Assembly (NCBI GenBank): GCA_964405335.1
Contig: CAYONP010000056.1
Span: 1-39,073 of the forward strand
Direction: 5' to 3'
Origin: CAYONP01 sp964405335
GTDB lineage: Bacteria > Armatimonadota > UBA10988
Length of the DNA stretch: 39,073 nt
Part shown: piece by piece, positions 39,010 through 39,073 of the stretch
How the letters are laid out: every line of letters starts with the position of its first letter
Position numbering within the stretch: position 1 is the first letter of the stretch
The notes under the pieces: generated by a model
What the model was told of the DNA's origin: nothing
The model's input: only the letters and a program-made list of their open reading frames with translations
The model's database searches: none
Made by a program: the position numbers and the translations under genes

Positions 39010-39055
39010 GGCCGCCTCACCGAGGCGGCCAGCCCGTTCGGCGAACGGGCCCTAC
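39010..39055. repeat. REP-like inverted pair (composite element)
   Basis: Hairpin GGCCGCCTC-ACC-GAGGCGGCC (39010-39030), then GCCCGTTC-GGC-GAACGGGC (39032-39050), then CCTAC, so GTAG on the other strand. Same plan as 17670-17726 with paired changes in both stems. No gene is supported in 38952-39073. Confidence 0.75.
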
Positions 39056-39073
39056 CCGACGGAGCGCGGCCGT

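Overview
The window is GC-rich, tightly packed bacterial chromosome. It carries a conserved housekeeping block (rpsB-tsf-pyrH-frr-uppS-cdsA-like-dxr-rseP). Around it lie families that recur in environmental lineages such as Armatimonadota, Planctomycetota and Hydrogenedentota: a GFTLIELL prepilin with an FPVFSRAR stretch, a right-handed beta-helix glycosidase-like protein, a phytanoyl-CoA dioxygenase-type enzyme, a sulfatase, FG-GAP repeats and Gfo/Idh oxidoreductases. The prepilin pattern leans towards Armatimonadota, but the phylum is inferred by eye and is weak.

Layout. 1-4.3 kb: start of a secreted caspase-like protein (minus), a cold-shock protein that seems to start at ATC, an orphan OmpR-type response regulator coupled to a Gfo/Idh oxidoreductase (minus), and a GT2 glycosyltransferase plus a secreted serine hydrolase (plus). 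4.4-13.4 kb: one long plus-strand operon from a good sigma70-type promoter, covering translation (S2, EF-Ts, RRF), UMP kinase, isoprenoid/undecaprenyl synthesis (Dxr, UppS), a degenerate CdsA-like membrane protein, site-2 protease RseP and an acyltransferase. 13.4-14.9 kb: a CAU tRNA with an S24/S26-like gene starting 7 nt after it, a small membrane protein, and a 92-bp tandem array of palindromes. 14.9-19.7 kb: beta-helix protein, dioxygenase, membrane protein, prepilin. 19.8-22.0 kb: three consecutive MNT nucleotidyltransferase/HEPN gene pairs, each with its own near-identical promoter. 22.0-26.9 kb: a Na+/solute symporter fused in frame to a nine-motif FG-GAP domain, divergent from a sulfatase without a signal peptide. 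27-31.8 kb: OsmC, SixA-like phosphatase, HAD hydrolase, then a small unknown gene, a HEPN-domain gene and gnd, the last three overlapping. 31.8-39 kb: YbjN-like secreted protein, serine hydrolase, unknown protein, orphan Flp pilin, a Tat-type serine hydrolase coupled to a CPA2 antiporter, and two related membrane proteins.

System-scale observations. (1) Promoters in this genome are readable: TTGACN-N17/18-TAnnnT occurs at about ten sites, and in three of them the -35 hexamer contains the stop codon of the gene before. (2) Short palindromes preceded by GTAG sit in at least five intergenic regions, singly or as inverted pairs with co-varying stems, which resembles REP/BIME elements. (3) The triplicated MNT-HEPN locus, the HEPN gene coupled to gnd, and the symporter/FG-GAP fusion are the best candidates for undescribed biology.
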